44,189 nt of DNA from CAYVBE01 sp964572825 (GCA_964572825.1 CAZNGS010000037.1:1-44189), one strand, 5' to 3'; numbered from the stretch's first letter, positions 8,532-17,466 are shown. Notes: generated by a model from the sequence alone, not told the origin. Numbers and translations are program-made.

Positions 8532-8865
8532 TCCCTCCCCGTGTCCGCACCGCTCACACTGTGACGTTTTCGGTTATATCCACGGGTGCGGCCTGGCGAT
8601 TCCGGCTCCTTCCTACCCCTTCCCGTGGCGGGGGCAGGCACGCGATCATCCCCGCCGTCTATGCAGACAGTTGATGTCAGAAGGCACTGTTTAGAAACAC
8701 GATATAGCAAAGGCTACTCTTCTCCCCCCGGCCCGCGGGGAAGTCTGGTCGAACAGCCGGAGGGGAAGGGGGGGTTGCGGCCGGCCCGTTGGCACTGTGG
8801 TTGCATCAACCGAAGGCACCGGGCCGTTATGCTCTTGGTCATTGTAGATTTGTCCGAGGCGTGAG
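8532..8865 (+). other. Intergenic region with sigma-54 control elements
   Basis: This 334-bp stretch contains no credible gene. It holds the -24/-12 promoter at 8790-8805 and, 91 bp upstream of its GG, a 12-bp palindrome TGTTTAGAAACA at 8688-8699 that could be an activator site. The rest is G-rich filler with no clear sigma-70 promoter. Confidence 0.5.
8790..8805 (+). promoter_or_regulatory. Sigma-54 (-24/-12) promoter
   Basis: TGGCACTGTGGTTGCA matches the consensus TGGCACg-N4-TTGCw at every conserved base except the seventh. The GG at 8791-8792 and the GC at 8803-8804 are exactly 10 bp apart, as RpoN requires. Transcription would start around 8816, leaving a leader of about 50 nt before the ATG at 8866. 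This predicts that the next gene needs RNA polymerase with sigma-54 and an AAA+ activator. Confidence 0.75.
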
Positions 8866-10149
8866 ATGGCCACTGTGGTGGCGGGGCAGGATTTAATCGA
8901 GACGTATTCCGAGTACTCGAAACTCCTGGGGGCCGTGGGTCATTCGGTTGACCTGGCGGCTCTTGTTGATTTTCTGGGGGAAGATGAGTCCCGGAGAAAG
9001 GCCATCCAGAACGTCCTGACCGGGGAGGGAACGGCTGAGGCAGACCCCCCGGAGCGTGCCTGTGAAAAACTCGCGGGCCTCACGGCCAGCCTGCGCGAGG
9101 CGCTGTGCGAGTTGCTGGAGCAGAAAGGCGTGGAGGTCTCACCGGAGAGCGATACGCCGTCGCTCTGCGCCCGAATCGCTGAGCAGCCGGAACAAGTGCG
9201 AGACGCCCTGGCCGATGAGCTGCTGCTCGGCGATGACGGTCGCTTCATCGAACGGCGTTACATGGACGTGGACCAGCTTCGATCGATTCTGCACGAACGG
9301 GAGGACGAAGGGGATTTCGCACTCGTGAAGCTGGTTCCCTTCCTGAGGCGGGAACTGGAGAAACGGGGCTACCCGGTGGGCGCGCGGGAGCTCAGGGATT
9401 TCTTCGCGGAAGATTCCGAGGTTCGGCAGGTCCCCTACTGCATGGGACATATCGTGCGGTCCCTGAACGGAGAGTTCCGCAAGGGCCTGATTCCATTTGA
9501 GGAACTGGTGGGGGACCGCGATCCGGACGAGTGGCTGGAGGAGACCCGACAGAAGCTGCTGTTCCGCAGTCACAGCGCCATGCACCAGGCGATTGCCGAG
9601 ACCACGAGCCTGAAGTACGACTGCGTTCACAAGGCCCTCAGCGGTCGCAACAAGGCGAAACGAATCCAGGCCGAGATCAAGTACTGTTTGAAGCGGTGGC
9701 TGCGCGCGGTCAGGGAAGGAAGAGAACCCCGCATCCCCGACGAGCACCGGGCGGTGCCCGTGGAAAAGACCTGCGAGGTGCTGCCGAGCCTGGAGAAGCG
9801 GTTCTCGACCAAGGAGGAGATATACCGGCGCATCGCCGAGAAAACGGGGGTCAAGAAAGGATCGGTGCGTCGGTATTTCCAGCAGAATGGACAGTTGAAG
9901 TACGCGCCGCTGACCGTCTACCGTTGCGCACGCGAAATGGCAGGCGAGGGTACCGACGGGCGCTCGTACCTGGAGAACAGCCGCACGCGGCGGGTGGCCT
10001 GGCAACTGGCCAGAAAGGCCCGGGAGGCCCGGCGACGTTGGCGGATGCAGGAGGATGAACCCGAACTGGAACTCGAATTCAGGGAAACTCGCCGCCTGCT
10101 CATTGCGGCCATCAAAGAAGGTTGGCAGGAAGTGCCACCCACGGTGTAA
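8866..10149 (+). CDS. Unrecognised 427-residue protein with two HTH-like segments
   Basis: I do not recognise a family. There is no signal peptide or membrane segment, so it is cytoplasmic. The N-terminal ~210 residues are acidic and helical. The C-terminal half is basic and contains two similar segments: residues about 233-262 (MHQAIAETTSLKYDCVHKAL) and about 315-340 (EIYRRIAEKTGVKKGSVRRY). Both follow the pattern I-x(2/3)-IAExT-x-(L/V)K-x3-V-(H/R)-(K/R), which looks like the two helices of a LacI-type HTH. A basic stretch (ARKAREARRRWRMQ) and an acidic Glu-rich piece (EDEPELELEF) close the protein. Inference: a DNA- or RNA-binding protein. The sigma-54 promoter 60 bp upstream and a hairpin terminator 26 bp downstream make it a single-gene unit. 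Possible start alternatives are few, since the ATG follows the promoter leader directly. Confidence 0.75.
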   Translation: MATVVAGQDLIETYSEYSKLLGAVGHSVDLAALVDFLGEDESRRKAIQNVLTGEGTAEADPPERACEKLAGLTASLREALCELLEQKGVEVSPESDTPSLCARIAEQPEQVRDALADELLLGDDGRFIERRYMDVDQLRSILHEREDEGDFALVKLVPFLRRELEKRGYPVGARELRDFFAEDSEVRQVPYCMGHIVRSLNGEFRKGLIPFEELVGDRDPDEWLEETRQKLLFRSHSAMHQAIAETTSLKYDCVHKALSGRNKAKRIQAEIKYCLKRWLRAVREGREPRIPDEHRAVPVEKTCEVLPSLEKRFSTKEEIYRRIAEKTGVKKGSVRRYFQQNGQLKYAPLTVYRCAREMAGEGTDGRSYLENSRTRRVAWQLARKAREARRRWRMQEDEPELELEFRETRRLLIAAIKEGWQEVPPTV

Positions 10150-10174
10150 GGGCTGGCACATCTCCCACGAGCGG

Positions 10175-10199
10175 AATCCCATCCCCCCGGGATGGGATT
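10175..10199 (+). terminator. Predicted terminator after the 427-residue gene
   Basis: AATCCCATCC at 10175-10184 pairs perfectly with GGATGGGATT at 10190-10199, with C-rich sequence in the loop. It is followed by TTCCTCTG, a weak U-tract. It lies between two convergent genes and serves the plus-strand unit. Confidence 0.55.
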
Positions 10200-10318
10200 T
10201 CCTCTGTACGCAGTCCCCCACTGCGGGCCATGCGGGACAGGTGCCTCGGCCCGTGCAACTCTGATCGGCTGTGCACGCTCGGCACAGCCGGCCGGGTGAT
10301 CGAGGGGCGGCGGGGGCC

Positions 10319-11707
10319 TCAGGTTGGTCGCTTCTCCAGGGACCGTTTATCCATGCCCTCTTCTGCCTCGACGGGATACCCGCCACCGAAACAGGCCAGG
10401 CAGTAGTCGTCCTCACCGCCGGGCAGCGCATCCACCAGCCCTTCAACAGACTGGTACCCCAGGGTATCCGCTCCCACAAAATCCCGAATCTCCTCCACGG
10501 ATCGCCGGGCGGCGATCAGCTCCTCCGCGTGCTGGAAGTCGATACCGTAATAGCAGGGATGCCGGATCGGCGGGGCGCTTATGCGCAGGTGCACCTCGGC
10601 GGCCCCGGCCTCCCTCAGCGAGGCAATCCGCGCCTTGCAGGTGGTGCCCCGGACGATGGAATCGTCCACGACCACCAGCCGCTTGCCCCGGACCGCCTCC
10701 CGGATGACATTGAGCTTGATCCTGACGCTGCTGATCCGTGCGTGCTCGACGGGAGTGATGAACGTGCGGCCCACATAGTGGTTCCGGACGAACCCCATGT
10801 CCATGGGGAGGCCGGATCGCCGGGAGTAACCCAGCGCCGCGGAGTTGCCGGAATCCGGGATGGAGATGACGCTGTCCGCCTCGACGGGATGCGCGTCCGC
10901 CAGGTTGGCGCCCAGTCTCAGCCTCACGTTGTGGACGACTTCCCCGAAGATAACGCTGTCCGGACGAGCGAAGTAGATGTATTCGAACACGCATCGGGCG
11001 CGGCGAGGCTGGTCGCTGAAACGGGCGGCGCGCAGACCAGATTCGTCAATATTGACGATCTGTCCCGGCTCCACATCCCGCACGTGTTCGGCGCCCAACA
11101 GGTCCAGGGCACACGTTTCGCTGGCCACCACGTAACCGCCCCCCACCCGGCCCAGGCTGAGCGGGCGGAATCCGAAGGGGTCCCTGACCGCGGTGAGGCC
11201 ATCCCTGGTCAGCAGCACCAGCGAGTAGGCCCCCCGCACGGCGTGGAGCGACGCCTTCAGAGGATCGCCCGTCGCCGCATGCTCGGGGTCCGCCAGCAGG
11301 TGGGCGAACAGCTCGCTGTCGGTAGAGGTCTGGAAGATCGATCCGCGCTCCTCGTAGGCCTGCCGCAGCGTGCGGGCGTTGGTCAGGTTGCCGTTGTGCG
11401 CGACGGCCACGATCTCTTTCGAATACTCGATAACCAGCGGCTGGATATTCTGCACCCGCCCGGAGCCGGTGGTGGAATAGCGCACGTGCCCGACGGCGAT
11501 GTGCCCCCGCAGGTCAGCCAGGTCCCCGGGGCCTATCGCCTCCGTCAGCAGGCCGAGGCCCTTCTTGCTCTGGATTTCCCGTCCATTGGAGGCGACGATG
11601 CCGGCGGACTCCTGCCCCCGGTGCTGCAGAGAGTACAGGCCCAGGTAGGCCATCTCGGCGGCGTCTTCGGCCCCGTAGATTCCGATTATCCCGCAGTGTT
11701 CACGCAA
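10319..11707 (-). CDS. purF: Amidophosphoribosyltransferase
   Basis: A 462-residue enzyme for the first committed step of purine synthesis: PRPP plus glutamine to phosphoribosylamine. The start is a TTG at 11707 with GGAG 7 nt upstream; the nearby ATG is out of frame. This puts the glutaminase nucleophile at Cys5 (MREHCGIIGIYG), so a four-residue propeptide must be removed. The PRPP loop is LVVVDDSIVRGTT. Cysteines in ARCVFEYIYF, HPCYYGIDF and DDYCLACFGG match the [4Fe-4S] ligands of the Bacillus-type enzyme, so this is the iron-sulfur class. It lies 33 bp downstream of dapF on the same strand. Confidence 0.95.
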   Translation of the reverse strand: MREHCGIIGIYGAEDAAEMAYLGLYSLQHRGQESAGIVASNGREIQSKKGLGLLTEAIGPGDLADLRGHIAVGHVRYSTTGSGRVQNIQPLVIEYSKEIVAVAHNGNLTNARTLRQAYEERGSIFQTSTDSELFAHLLADPEHAATGDPLKASLHAVRGAYSLVLLTRDGLTAVRDPFGFRPLSLGRVGGGYVVASETCALDLLGAEHVRDVEPGQIVNIDESGLRAARFSDQPRRARCVFEYIYFARPDSVIFGEVVHNVRLRLGANLADAHPVEADSVISIPDSGNSAALGYSRRSGLPMDMGFVRNHYVGRTFITPVEHARISSVRIKLNVIREAVRGKRLVVVDDSIVRGTTCKARIASLREAGAAEVHLRISAPPIRHPCYYGIDFQHAEELIAARRSVEEIRDFVGADTLGYQSVEGLVDALPGGEDDYCLACFGGGYPVEAEEGMDKRSLEKRPT

Positions 11708-11740
11708 GTCCGTGCTCCATCAAAGCGGGCCCGTGGGAAC

Positions 11741-12547
11741 TCAGAGCAGTCGCCCCTCATACACGAAGACGGCGTCGCCAGTCAGCCGCACGTCGGCAAC
11801 GCGGTCGGTCTCCGGCCGAAAGTCGATGAGGAGTAGCCCGCCCTGCACCCGGACGTTGACCGGCGGTCGAGCGACCTTGCCCCGGGCCCACGCGACCACG
11901 GCCGACCCGATGGCGCCCGTGCCGCAGGCCAGTGTCTCCGCCTCCACACCGCGTTCATACGTCCGCACCGAGATGCCCTGATCGCTTTCGACGCTCACGA
12001 AGTCCACGTTGGTCCCCCGGGGCTGGAAATGATCGTGCCGGCGGATCGCCCGGCCCACGGGCTCAACGGGCGCCGCCTGCAGGTCTTCGGTGAAGATGAT
12101 GGCGTGCGGCACACCGGATTCGATGGGGTGCACCTCCCACTGCTGCCCTTCTGCTTGCAGCCGCACGGGATCGCACGGCAGGGCCACCTGTCCCATGCCG
12201 ATGGTGACCCGGTCCTCCTCCACCTGCGCGCTGACGGGCCCCGCCACCGTTTCCATCACCATCTGCCGAGGCACGATGCCGCGCTTGCAGGCAAAGCGCG
12301 CGATGCACCGGGCGCCGTTGCCACACATCTCCGGCTCGCTGCCGTCGGCATTGAATATCCGCATGCGAAAGTCGGCTCCTTCATCGGATGGCTCCACCAG
12401 AAGCACCCCGTCGGCGCCGACGCCCCTCCTCCTGGCACAGCAACGGCGCGCGAACCCCGCGCGGTCCGTTCCCACGGCATCCGAACGGTTGTCCACGACG
12501 ATGAAGTCATTCCCGGTGCCGGTCATTTTGACGAACTCGATGCCCAT
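11741..12547 (-). CDS. dapF: Diaminopimelate epimerase
   Basis: A 268-residue racemase converting LL- to meso-diaminopimelate for lysine and peptidoglycan. The two catalytic cysteines sit in FNADGSEPEMCGNGARC and in EAETLACGTGA, and the N-terminal FVKMTGTGNDFIVVDN is characteristic. I chose the ATG at 12547 because the family begins MxIEFxKMxGxGNDF; the ORF runs farther upstream without homology, and an ATG at 12568 is the other candidate. GGGAGAG lies about 12 nt upstream. It precedes purF and follows gdh on the minus strand. DapL elsewhere in the window supplies its LL-isomer substrate. Confidence 0.94.
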   Translation of the reverse strand: MGIEFVKMTGTGNDFIVVDNRSDAVGTDRAGFARRCCARRRGVGADGVLLVEPSDEGADFRMRIFNADGSEPEMCGNGARCIARFACKRGIVPRQMVMETVAGPVSAQVEEDRVTIGMGQVALPCDPVRLQAEGQQWEVHPIESGVPHAIIFTEDLQAAPVEPVGRAIRRHDHFQPRGTNVDFVSVESDQGISVRTYERGVEAETLACGTGAIGSAVVAWARGKVARPPVNVRVQGGLLLIDFRPETDRVADVRLTGDAVFVYEGRLL

Positions 12548-12630
12548 GTCTGCGCTGTCTCTCCCCATGTTGCATTCACCATCAACCGTACCGCAGACGC
12601 GCTGCGGAATCAAAGTTCGGGTACGTAAAG

Positions 12631-12668
12631 CGCCCGCGGCCCTGCCTGGCAGCGGCCGGCCGCGGGCG
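12631..12668 (-). terminator. GC-rich hairpin downstream of glutamate dehydrogenase
   Basis: CGCCCGCGGCC (12631-12641) is perfectly complementary to GGCCGCGGGCG (12658-12668). On the minus strand it begins 22 nt after the gdh stop and is followed by CTTTACG, so termination would be weak. It may instead tune read-through into dapF. Confidence 0.45.
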
Positions 12669-12690
12669 TCCTCCGGGCTTTGCGGCGGCC

Positions 12691-13938
12691 TCAGACCCAG
12701 CCGCGAAGCTTCATAGCCTCGGCAACCCGGCGCACCGCGACCACGTAGGCCGCCTTGCGCATGTCGATCTTGTATTCTCGGGACGTGTCCAGCACCGCGT
12801 GGTACGCCTCGCTCATCTTCTGGTCCAGGCGCCGGTGCACGTCCTCCTCGGTCCAGTAGTACATCTGGAAATTCTGGACCATCTCGAAATAGGAGACCGT
12901 CACCCCGCCGGCGTTGCACAGGAAGTCCGGGATCACGTGCACGTCATTCTCGTAGAGTATCGCGTCCCCCTCCGGTGTGGTGGGCCCGTTCGCCAGTTCG
13001 GCCACTATCCGGGCCTTGACCCGGCCGGCGTTCTCTTCGGTCAGGACATTCTCCAGGGCGGCGGGAATGAGTACGTCCACGTCGAGCTCCAGCAGCTCCT
13101 GGTTGGAGATGTTGTCGGCCCCGGCGTAGTCGATGACCGAGGAAGTCCGGCGTTTGTGGTCGGCCACCTCGTCCGCATCCAGCCCGTCCTCGTTGACGAT
13201 GCCGCCCTGGCTGTCGCTGAGGGCGATCACCCGGCAGCCATAGAGTTGCTGCGCGAACAGCGCCGCGTAGTACCCGGCGTTGCCGTATCCCTGGATCGCC
13301 ACGGTGGCGCCCTCCAGGTCCAGGCCGCATGCCTGCGCCGCCTCTCGGATGGTATACCACCCGCCGCGGGCGGTGGCGTCGCCCCTGCCGGCGGAGCCTC
13401 CGACCTGGAGCGGCTTGCCCGTGATGACGCCGAACTGGTTCTTGCCGGCGATGGTCGAATACTCGTCCATCATCCAGGCCATTATCCGGGGGTTCGTGTA
13501 GACGTCGGGCGCGGGCACGTCCGTCTCCGGCCCGATGAACCGGGCCAGAGCCCGGATGTAGCAGCGGCTGAGGCGCTCGAGCTCGCCGTCGGACATCTCC
13601 TTGGGGTTGCAGACCACACCGCCCTTGCCGCCGCCGAGCGGCACGTCCACCACGGCGCATTTCCACGTCATCCATGCCGCCAGGGCCCGCACGGTGTCTA
13701 TCGTCTCGTCGGGATGGAACCGCAGGCCCCCTTTGGTCGGCCCGCGGGCATCGTTGTACTGCACGCGGAAGCCCTGGAAGACCCTCACGGAACCGTCGTC
13801 CATGCGAACCGGCAGCGAGACCCATATCTCCCGGATTGGTTTCTTGAGCATCGCGTGAACGCCCGGTTCCAGTTCCAAAACCTCCGCACACGCGTCAACC
13901 TGCCTCCGCACAATCGAGAAGGGATTCAGATCGGCCAT
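12691..13938 (-). CDS. gdhA: Glu/Leu/Phe/Val dehydrogenase family, probably glutamate dehydrogenase
   Basis: A 415-residue hexameric-type dehydrogenase that interconverts glutamate and 2-oxoglutarate plus ammonia. The substrate domain shows GPTKGGLRFHP, then KCAVVDVPLGGGKGGVVCNP with catalytic Lys and Asp candidates. The Rossmann domain has ATVAIQGYGNAGYYAA. IPAALENVLTEENA and the stretch around NAGGVTVSYFEMVQN complete the family signature, and the latter favours glutamate over branched-chain substrates. Start: ATG 13938 has GGAG 7 nt upstream. Cofactor preference is not evident. A TATAGT at 14081-14076 could be the -10 of its promoter. Confidence 0.88.
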   Translation of the reverse strand: MADLNPFSIVRRQVDACAEVLELEPGVHAMLKKPIREIWVSLPVRMDDGSVRVFQGFRVQYNDARGPTKGGLRFHPDETIDTVRALAAWMTWKCAVVDVPLGGGKGGVVCNPKEMSDGELERLSRCYIRALARFIGPETDVPAPDVYTNPRIMAWMMDEYSTIAGKNQFGVITGKPLQVGGSAGRGDATARGGWYTIREAAQACGLDLEGATVAIQGYGNAGYYAALFAQQLYGCRVIALSDSQGGIVNEDGLDADEVADHKRRTSSVIDYAGADNISNQELLELDVDVLIPAALENVLTEENAGRVKARIVAELANGPTTPEGDAILYENDVHVIPDFLCNAGGVTVSYFEMVQNFQMYYWTEEDVHRRLDQKMSEAYHAVLDTSREYKIDMRKAAYVVAVRRVAEAMKLRGWV

Positions 13939-14094
13939 GCCACAACTCCGTCCAAAGTGAGCGTCGGTGGGGTGGAACTGCTGATTTCGCCGGCAAGCCG
14001 GAATGGCTGCTCTGCGCGTGACGCGGCCAGCCCCTCGCCTCTGAGCGACAGAGCGAACCGCACCCAAGTTGACGGACTATACCACGTTCAACCG

Positions 14095-14575
14095 CACTCA
14101 ACAAGTCAATTCCTTCCATCCGCAGGCGACTCTTCATCTTGGTCTGCAGGCCGGCCTGTTCACCGGTAAGGTCCTCGTAGTGCTGCACGGTCTTATTAAA
14201 TGCCGCCAGGTCCCGATCCTCCGGGTAGTAGACCTCATGGAGAAAATCTCCCCGGATCAGGTGGGCCAGCCTGGGTGCGTCGATCTCATCGCGTTTCATT
14301 GGATCGGTTGCTATCCACAAGTTCGTCTTGGGATGGCTGGCGACCACCCGTTTTGCGGCGGGCAGATGCTCCAGCAGCAGGCTCCGTGCCCACCCGGCCA
14401 TCTCTGATGCCTCCAGGTGTATGTGCAACTGGCCTTTCAACGACGAGAAGACCTCGGCGAGGTTGTGTCCGGTGGTGGAGAAGGTCCTGTCGGACACGAT
14501 GCTGCCATTCTCCTTCATCGCCAGCACACGAGAGTTGGTGGAATGCAGCTCCAAACCGCAGTACAATGACTTCAC
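14095..14575 (-). pseudogene. Truncated IS110-family transposase (N-terminal part)
   Basis: A GTG-start ORF (AGGA upstream) reads VKSLYCGLELHSTNSRVL, the start of the DEDD RuvC-like domain of IS110 transposases (first acidic residue replaced: family GLDVH, here GLELH). It continues through HIHLEASEMAGWARSLL, VVASHPKTNLWIA and DAPRLAHLIRG, then LTGEQAGLQTKMKSRLRMEGI. Homology stops after about 155 residues near position 14095. The rest of the domain, the C-terminal Tnp_20 domain and the other end of the element are missing. The open frame drifts on into the gdh start region without recognisable sequence. A decayed IS remnant. Confidence 0.72.
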
Positions 14576-14944
14576 AGGACATTTCCTGGTGAAAGTAGGG
14601 CGAAGGAAAAACGCCTTACGGTCTACGATTCTACCGAGGAGGTGTCCTATTTTCCTCCCCGTCCAGGTGCAATTCTGTTCGAGGGCCCATCCTCGTCGGC
14701 CGCTCCCGACGACGCAGGGTGGCGGGTTGCTGGCTGTCCGGGCGTATTCTAAAGGTCCGGCGGGGACCCTCCGCAGGCGGGCAGGCGGCGGACCTGTTTT
14801 GGGTAGCTGAGACGTCCGCGCCTCAGCGGGAGCTGTACCCACACCGGTTTCACGAACCGCGCAACACGCAATCGTAGTTGAGAACCAGAGTATCAAGGTG
14901 AATAAAGTCAGTTGAGTCACGATCCCCGCAATGGGAGCAGCAAG
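14576..14944. other. Intergenic gap between IS110 remnant and kelch gene
   Basis: No gene is visible in these 369 bp. It probably includes the left end of the former IS element (14576-14700). A small stem, GCTGAG with CTCAGC at 14806-14827, is the only structure I see. No convincing sigma-70 promoter for the kelch gene was found. Confidence 0.4.
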
Positions 14945-15946
14945 GTGAACGCGACGGGCGACGACCAGGGGTATCTGTGGGCCATCGGGGGCAAGATCGA
15001 GGACGAGTATACCGTGGCCGACACGACGGTGTACAGCATCGCCGAGGACCGCTGGTACCGCAGCGTGAACGGGGAGCTGACCCGCATGCCCCACGCCGTC
15101 CAGGGCGCCGGGTGGACGCTCCACGAGGGCAGGATCTACTGCTTCGGCGGCAAGACGGAGCCGCACAGCGGCTGTTGCGATTACCTGCAGGCGTACGACA
15201 TCGCCGCCGACGAATGGGCCCTCCTGGGCCCCCTGCCGGCTCCCCGCAGCAAGCTGGGGAAGTTCTACCCCGTCGTGGACGACCGCTACGTCTTCCTGTT
15301 CGGGGGAGACAGCGAGAAGGGACGGTTCGACCGGGTGGCGTGGAACTGGCGTTACGACCTGCAGACGGGCGAGTGGGACACCGAAGTGGCTGACGCGCCC
15401 TTCACCCAGTCCTTCCCCGGCCCTTCATACCACGACGGCTGGCTCTACTACGCCACGGGCAACACGCAGTGCAAAGGGCCGCAGAACAACTACCCCGGCG
15501 CCCTGAACCAGCGCTATACCCCCGAGACCGACCAATGGCAGGTGGTGGCCCCCTGTCCCCATCCGGTGACCGACGGCTCCGGTGACTTCTGGCGGGGGGA
15601 ATACCACTTCCTGGCGGGCTGGAACACCAACGTCGAATTCTACCACGAGGGCGCGGGCCACTACGTCGGACCGGTCAAGCGACTGCACAGCATCTACGAT
15701 TACCGCACCAACACGTGGCGTTACGGCCCACTGCTGCCGGGACACCGGCACCACGGCGGGGCGCGGTCGTCCGGCAATTACCTGTGGCGCTACCTGGGCA
15801 CCATTGACGAGGAGGCCGGCCGGGGCGTAGAGCAGCACACGAACCGCATCTTCCGCTGGGACGGCGAGCAGTGGACAGAGATGTCCCCGGCGCCGGTCAG
15901 AAAGATGAATTTCAGCACGGTCTATTCCAGCATCGGCCCCGTCTGA
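14945..15946 (+). CDS. Kelch-repeat beta-propeller protein
   Basis: A 333-residue protein made of kelch-type blades. Repeated motifs are LWAIGGKIEDEYTVADTTVYSIAEDRW, IYCFGGKTEPHSGCCDYLQAYDIAADEW, VFLFGGDSEKGRFDRVAWNWRYDLQTGEW and IYDYRTNTWRYGPLLPGHRHHGG. No signal peptide is present. Kelch propellers bind proteins or glycans, and some (NanM-like) act as sugar epimerases; no such activity can be assigned here. The GTG at 14945 is preferred, with GGGAG 7 nt upstream and the first blade starting within ten residues; a TTG at 14912 is possible. It is convergent with a sulfatase, 11 bp apart, and may share its substrate context. Confidence 0.75.
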   Translation: MNATGDDQGYLWAIGGKIEDEYTVADTTVYSIAEDRWYRSVNGELTRMPHAVQGAGWTLHEGRIYCFGGKTEPHSGCCDYLQAYDIAADEWALLGPLPAPRSKLGKFYPVVDDRYVFLFGGDSEKGRFDRVAWNWRYDLQTGEWDTEVADAPFTQSFPGPSYHDGWLYYATGNTQCKGPQNNYPGALNQRYTPETDQWQVVAPCPHPVTDGSGDFWRGEYHFLAGWNTNVEFYHEGAGHYVGPVKRLHSIYDYRTNTWRYGPLLPGHRHHGGARSSGNYLWRYLGTIDEEAGRGVEQHTNRIFRWDGEQWTEMSPAPVRKMNFSTVYSSIGPV

Positions 15947-15957
15947 CCGGCGGTCTT

Positions 15958-17442
15958 CTACTTCTCCTTGACCCAGCGGGACCGCGGCTCCCGCCACCAC
16001 TCGCGCGGAAAACCGTCCGCGAAGACATCCCGGCCGCCGGCGCCCTCGGTGGCCAGGTCGAGCTGCCCCCACCCGTCCACGCCCTTGTCCCGGCCGTCCA
16101 CGCCGGGGCGGACGTAACGGTCAAACCACTCCTCCAGCCGTTCACGCAGGTCCGCGATACGCTCCGCGTGTTCGGGGGAGCCGTAGAGGTTGTCCTCTTC
16201 TGACGGATCGGTCAGCAGATCGTAGAACTCGTGGGGCCCGTCCGGGTAGCGGTGAACGTACTTGTAGGTGCGGGTGCGGATCATGCGGGTGTAGCCGTAC
16301 TCGTCGTGGACGATCACGTCTGGCGCCCCCTCCTCTGAACCGGTGCGCAGCAGGCCCGCGAAGCTCTTGCCGGGCAACTCCTCCTCCGGCGGATTCGGGA
16401 TGTCCAGGTAGTCCAGCAGCGTGGGCATGAAATCGTAGTGGCTGTAGAGACCCCGGCAGAGCAGGCCGGACGGCAGATGGCGGGGGCGGCTCATGATGGC
16501 GGGCACCTTGACGGAGGTATCGAACATGTTCAGCGGCCGGGTGCCGTTTCCCTTTCCGCAGATGCCGTGATGGCCCATGTTCATCCCGTTGTCGCTGGTG
16601 AAGAAGATCAACGTGTCCTCCCGGAGGTCGTGCTCTTCCAGCCACCGCAGCACCCGGCCCACGCCGGCGTCCATGGCTTCGATGGAGGCATAGTAGCTGC
16701 TGAGAATCTCGCGCCTCTTCTCTTCCGACTCGAAAAGCACGTGGTTGGTCTCCGCCCAGGGGTGTTCCGGCTCGTCCGGCACCGACTCGAACGGGCAGTC
16801 TTCGTAGTATGGATCGAAGTACTCCGGCGGGTGCTGGTCCCGGTCCCAGGGACTGTGGGGGGCGGTGTAGTGGAGGCTCAGGTAGAAGGGCCCCTGCCCG
16901 CTCTCGCGGTGCTGGTCGAGGAACGCGATGGCGTTGTCGGTGAAGACGTCCGTGACGTAACGCGGCTCCAGGTACACCGTTTCCTCGTCGCTGACCAGCG
17001 GAGCACCGTAGTAGCTGCCCCCCGCGCGGCTGTGGACCCGCCAGAAGGAAAAACCCTTCTGGGGGTGGTGCGAGTCGCCCATGTGCCACTTGCCGCTGAT
17101 GCCGCACGTGTAGCCGTGCTCCGCCAGAAGGTCCGTGTAGCCCTTGATACCCTCCAGGTACTCGATCAGCCTGCCATCCTTCTCGGGCTCGCAGGTGCTG
17201 TTGCCCGCGCGGAGCCAGTCGTGGACGCCGTGGTAGGAGGGAATCCTGCCGGTCAGCAGGGAGGCCCTCGCGGGCGAGCAGACGGGGGAGGTGCAGAAGA
17301 AGTTCTCGAACAACATGCCCTCGGCCGCCAGTCGGTCCAGATTCGGGGTGCGCAGCTCGCTGTTTCCGGCGCATCCCATCGCCCAGCAGCCCTGGTCGTC
17401 GGTCAGAATCACGATGACGTTCGGTCTGTTCTTTCCCGGCAT
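15958..17442 (-). CDS. Type I sulfatase (formylglycine-dependent), no signal peptide
   Basis: A 494-residue arylsulfatase-family hydrolase that removes sulfate esters, probably from a glycan. The metal pair is in NVIVILTDDQG. The formylglycine site is VCSPARASLLTGRIP, a CxPxR motif needing oxidation of the Cys. Later come HYTAPHSPWDRDQHPPEYFDPYY and FFTSDNGMNMGHHG, the second metal cluster. The C-terminal half has HEFYDLLTDPSEEDNLYG, typical of the family. The start MPGKNRPNV leaves no room for a signal peptide, so the protein appears cytoplasmic. It is 24 bp downstream of a second sulfatase on the same strand, probably one operon. No maturase gene is in the window. Confidence 0.92.
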   Translation of the reverse strand: MPGKNRPNVIVILTDDQGCWAMGCAGNSELRTPNLDRLAAEGMLFENFFCTSPVCSPARASLLTGRIPSYHGVHDWLRAGNSTCEPEKDGRLIEYLEGIKGYTDLLAEHGYTCGISGKWHMGDSHHPQKGFSFWRVHSRAGGSYYGAPLVSDEETVYLEPRYVTDVFTDNAIAFLDQHRESGQGPFYLSLHYTAPHSPWDRDQHPPEYFDPYYEDCPFESVPDEPEHPWAETNHVLFESEEKRREILSSYYASIEAMDAGVGRVLRWLEEHDLREDTLIFFTSDNGMNMGHHGICGKGNGTRPLNMFDTSVKVPAIMSRPRHLPSGLLCRGLYSHYDFMPTLLDYLDIPNPPEEELPGKSFAGLLRTGSEEGAPDVIVHDEYGYTRMIRTRTYKYVHRYPDGPHEFYDLLTDPSEEDNLYGSPEHAERIADLRERLEEWFDRYVRPGVDGRDKGVDGWGQLDLATEGAGGRDVFADGFPREWWREPRSRWVKEK

Positions 17443-17466
17443 TTTCGTTCCTTCCTGCCCTAAAAG

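Noticed and set aside
14076..14109. TTGACT/TATAGT as a firm gdh promoter
   Set aside because: The spacer is 22 bp with TTGACT. A 17-bp spacer needs TTGTTG, a poor match. Left as a possibility only.
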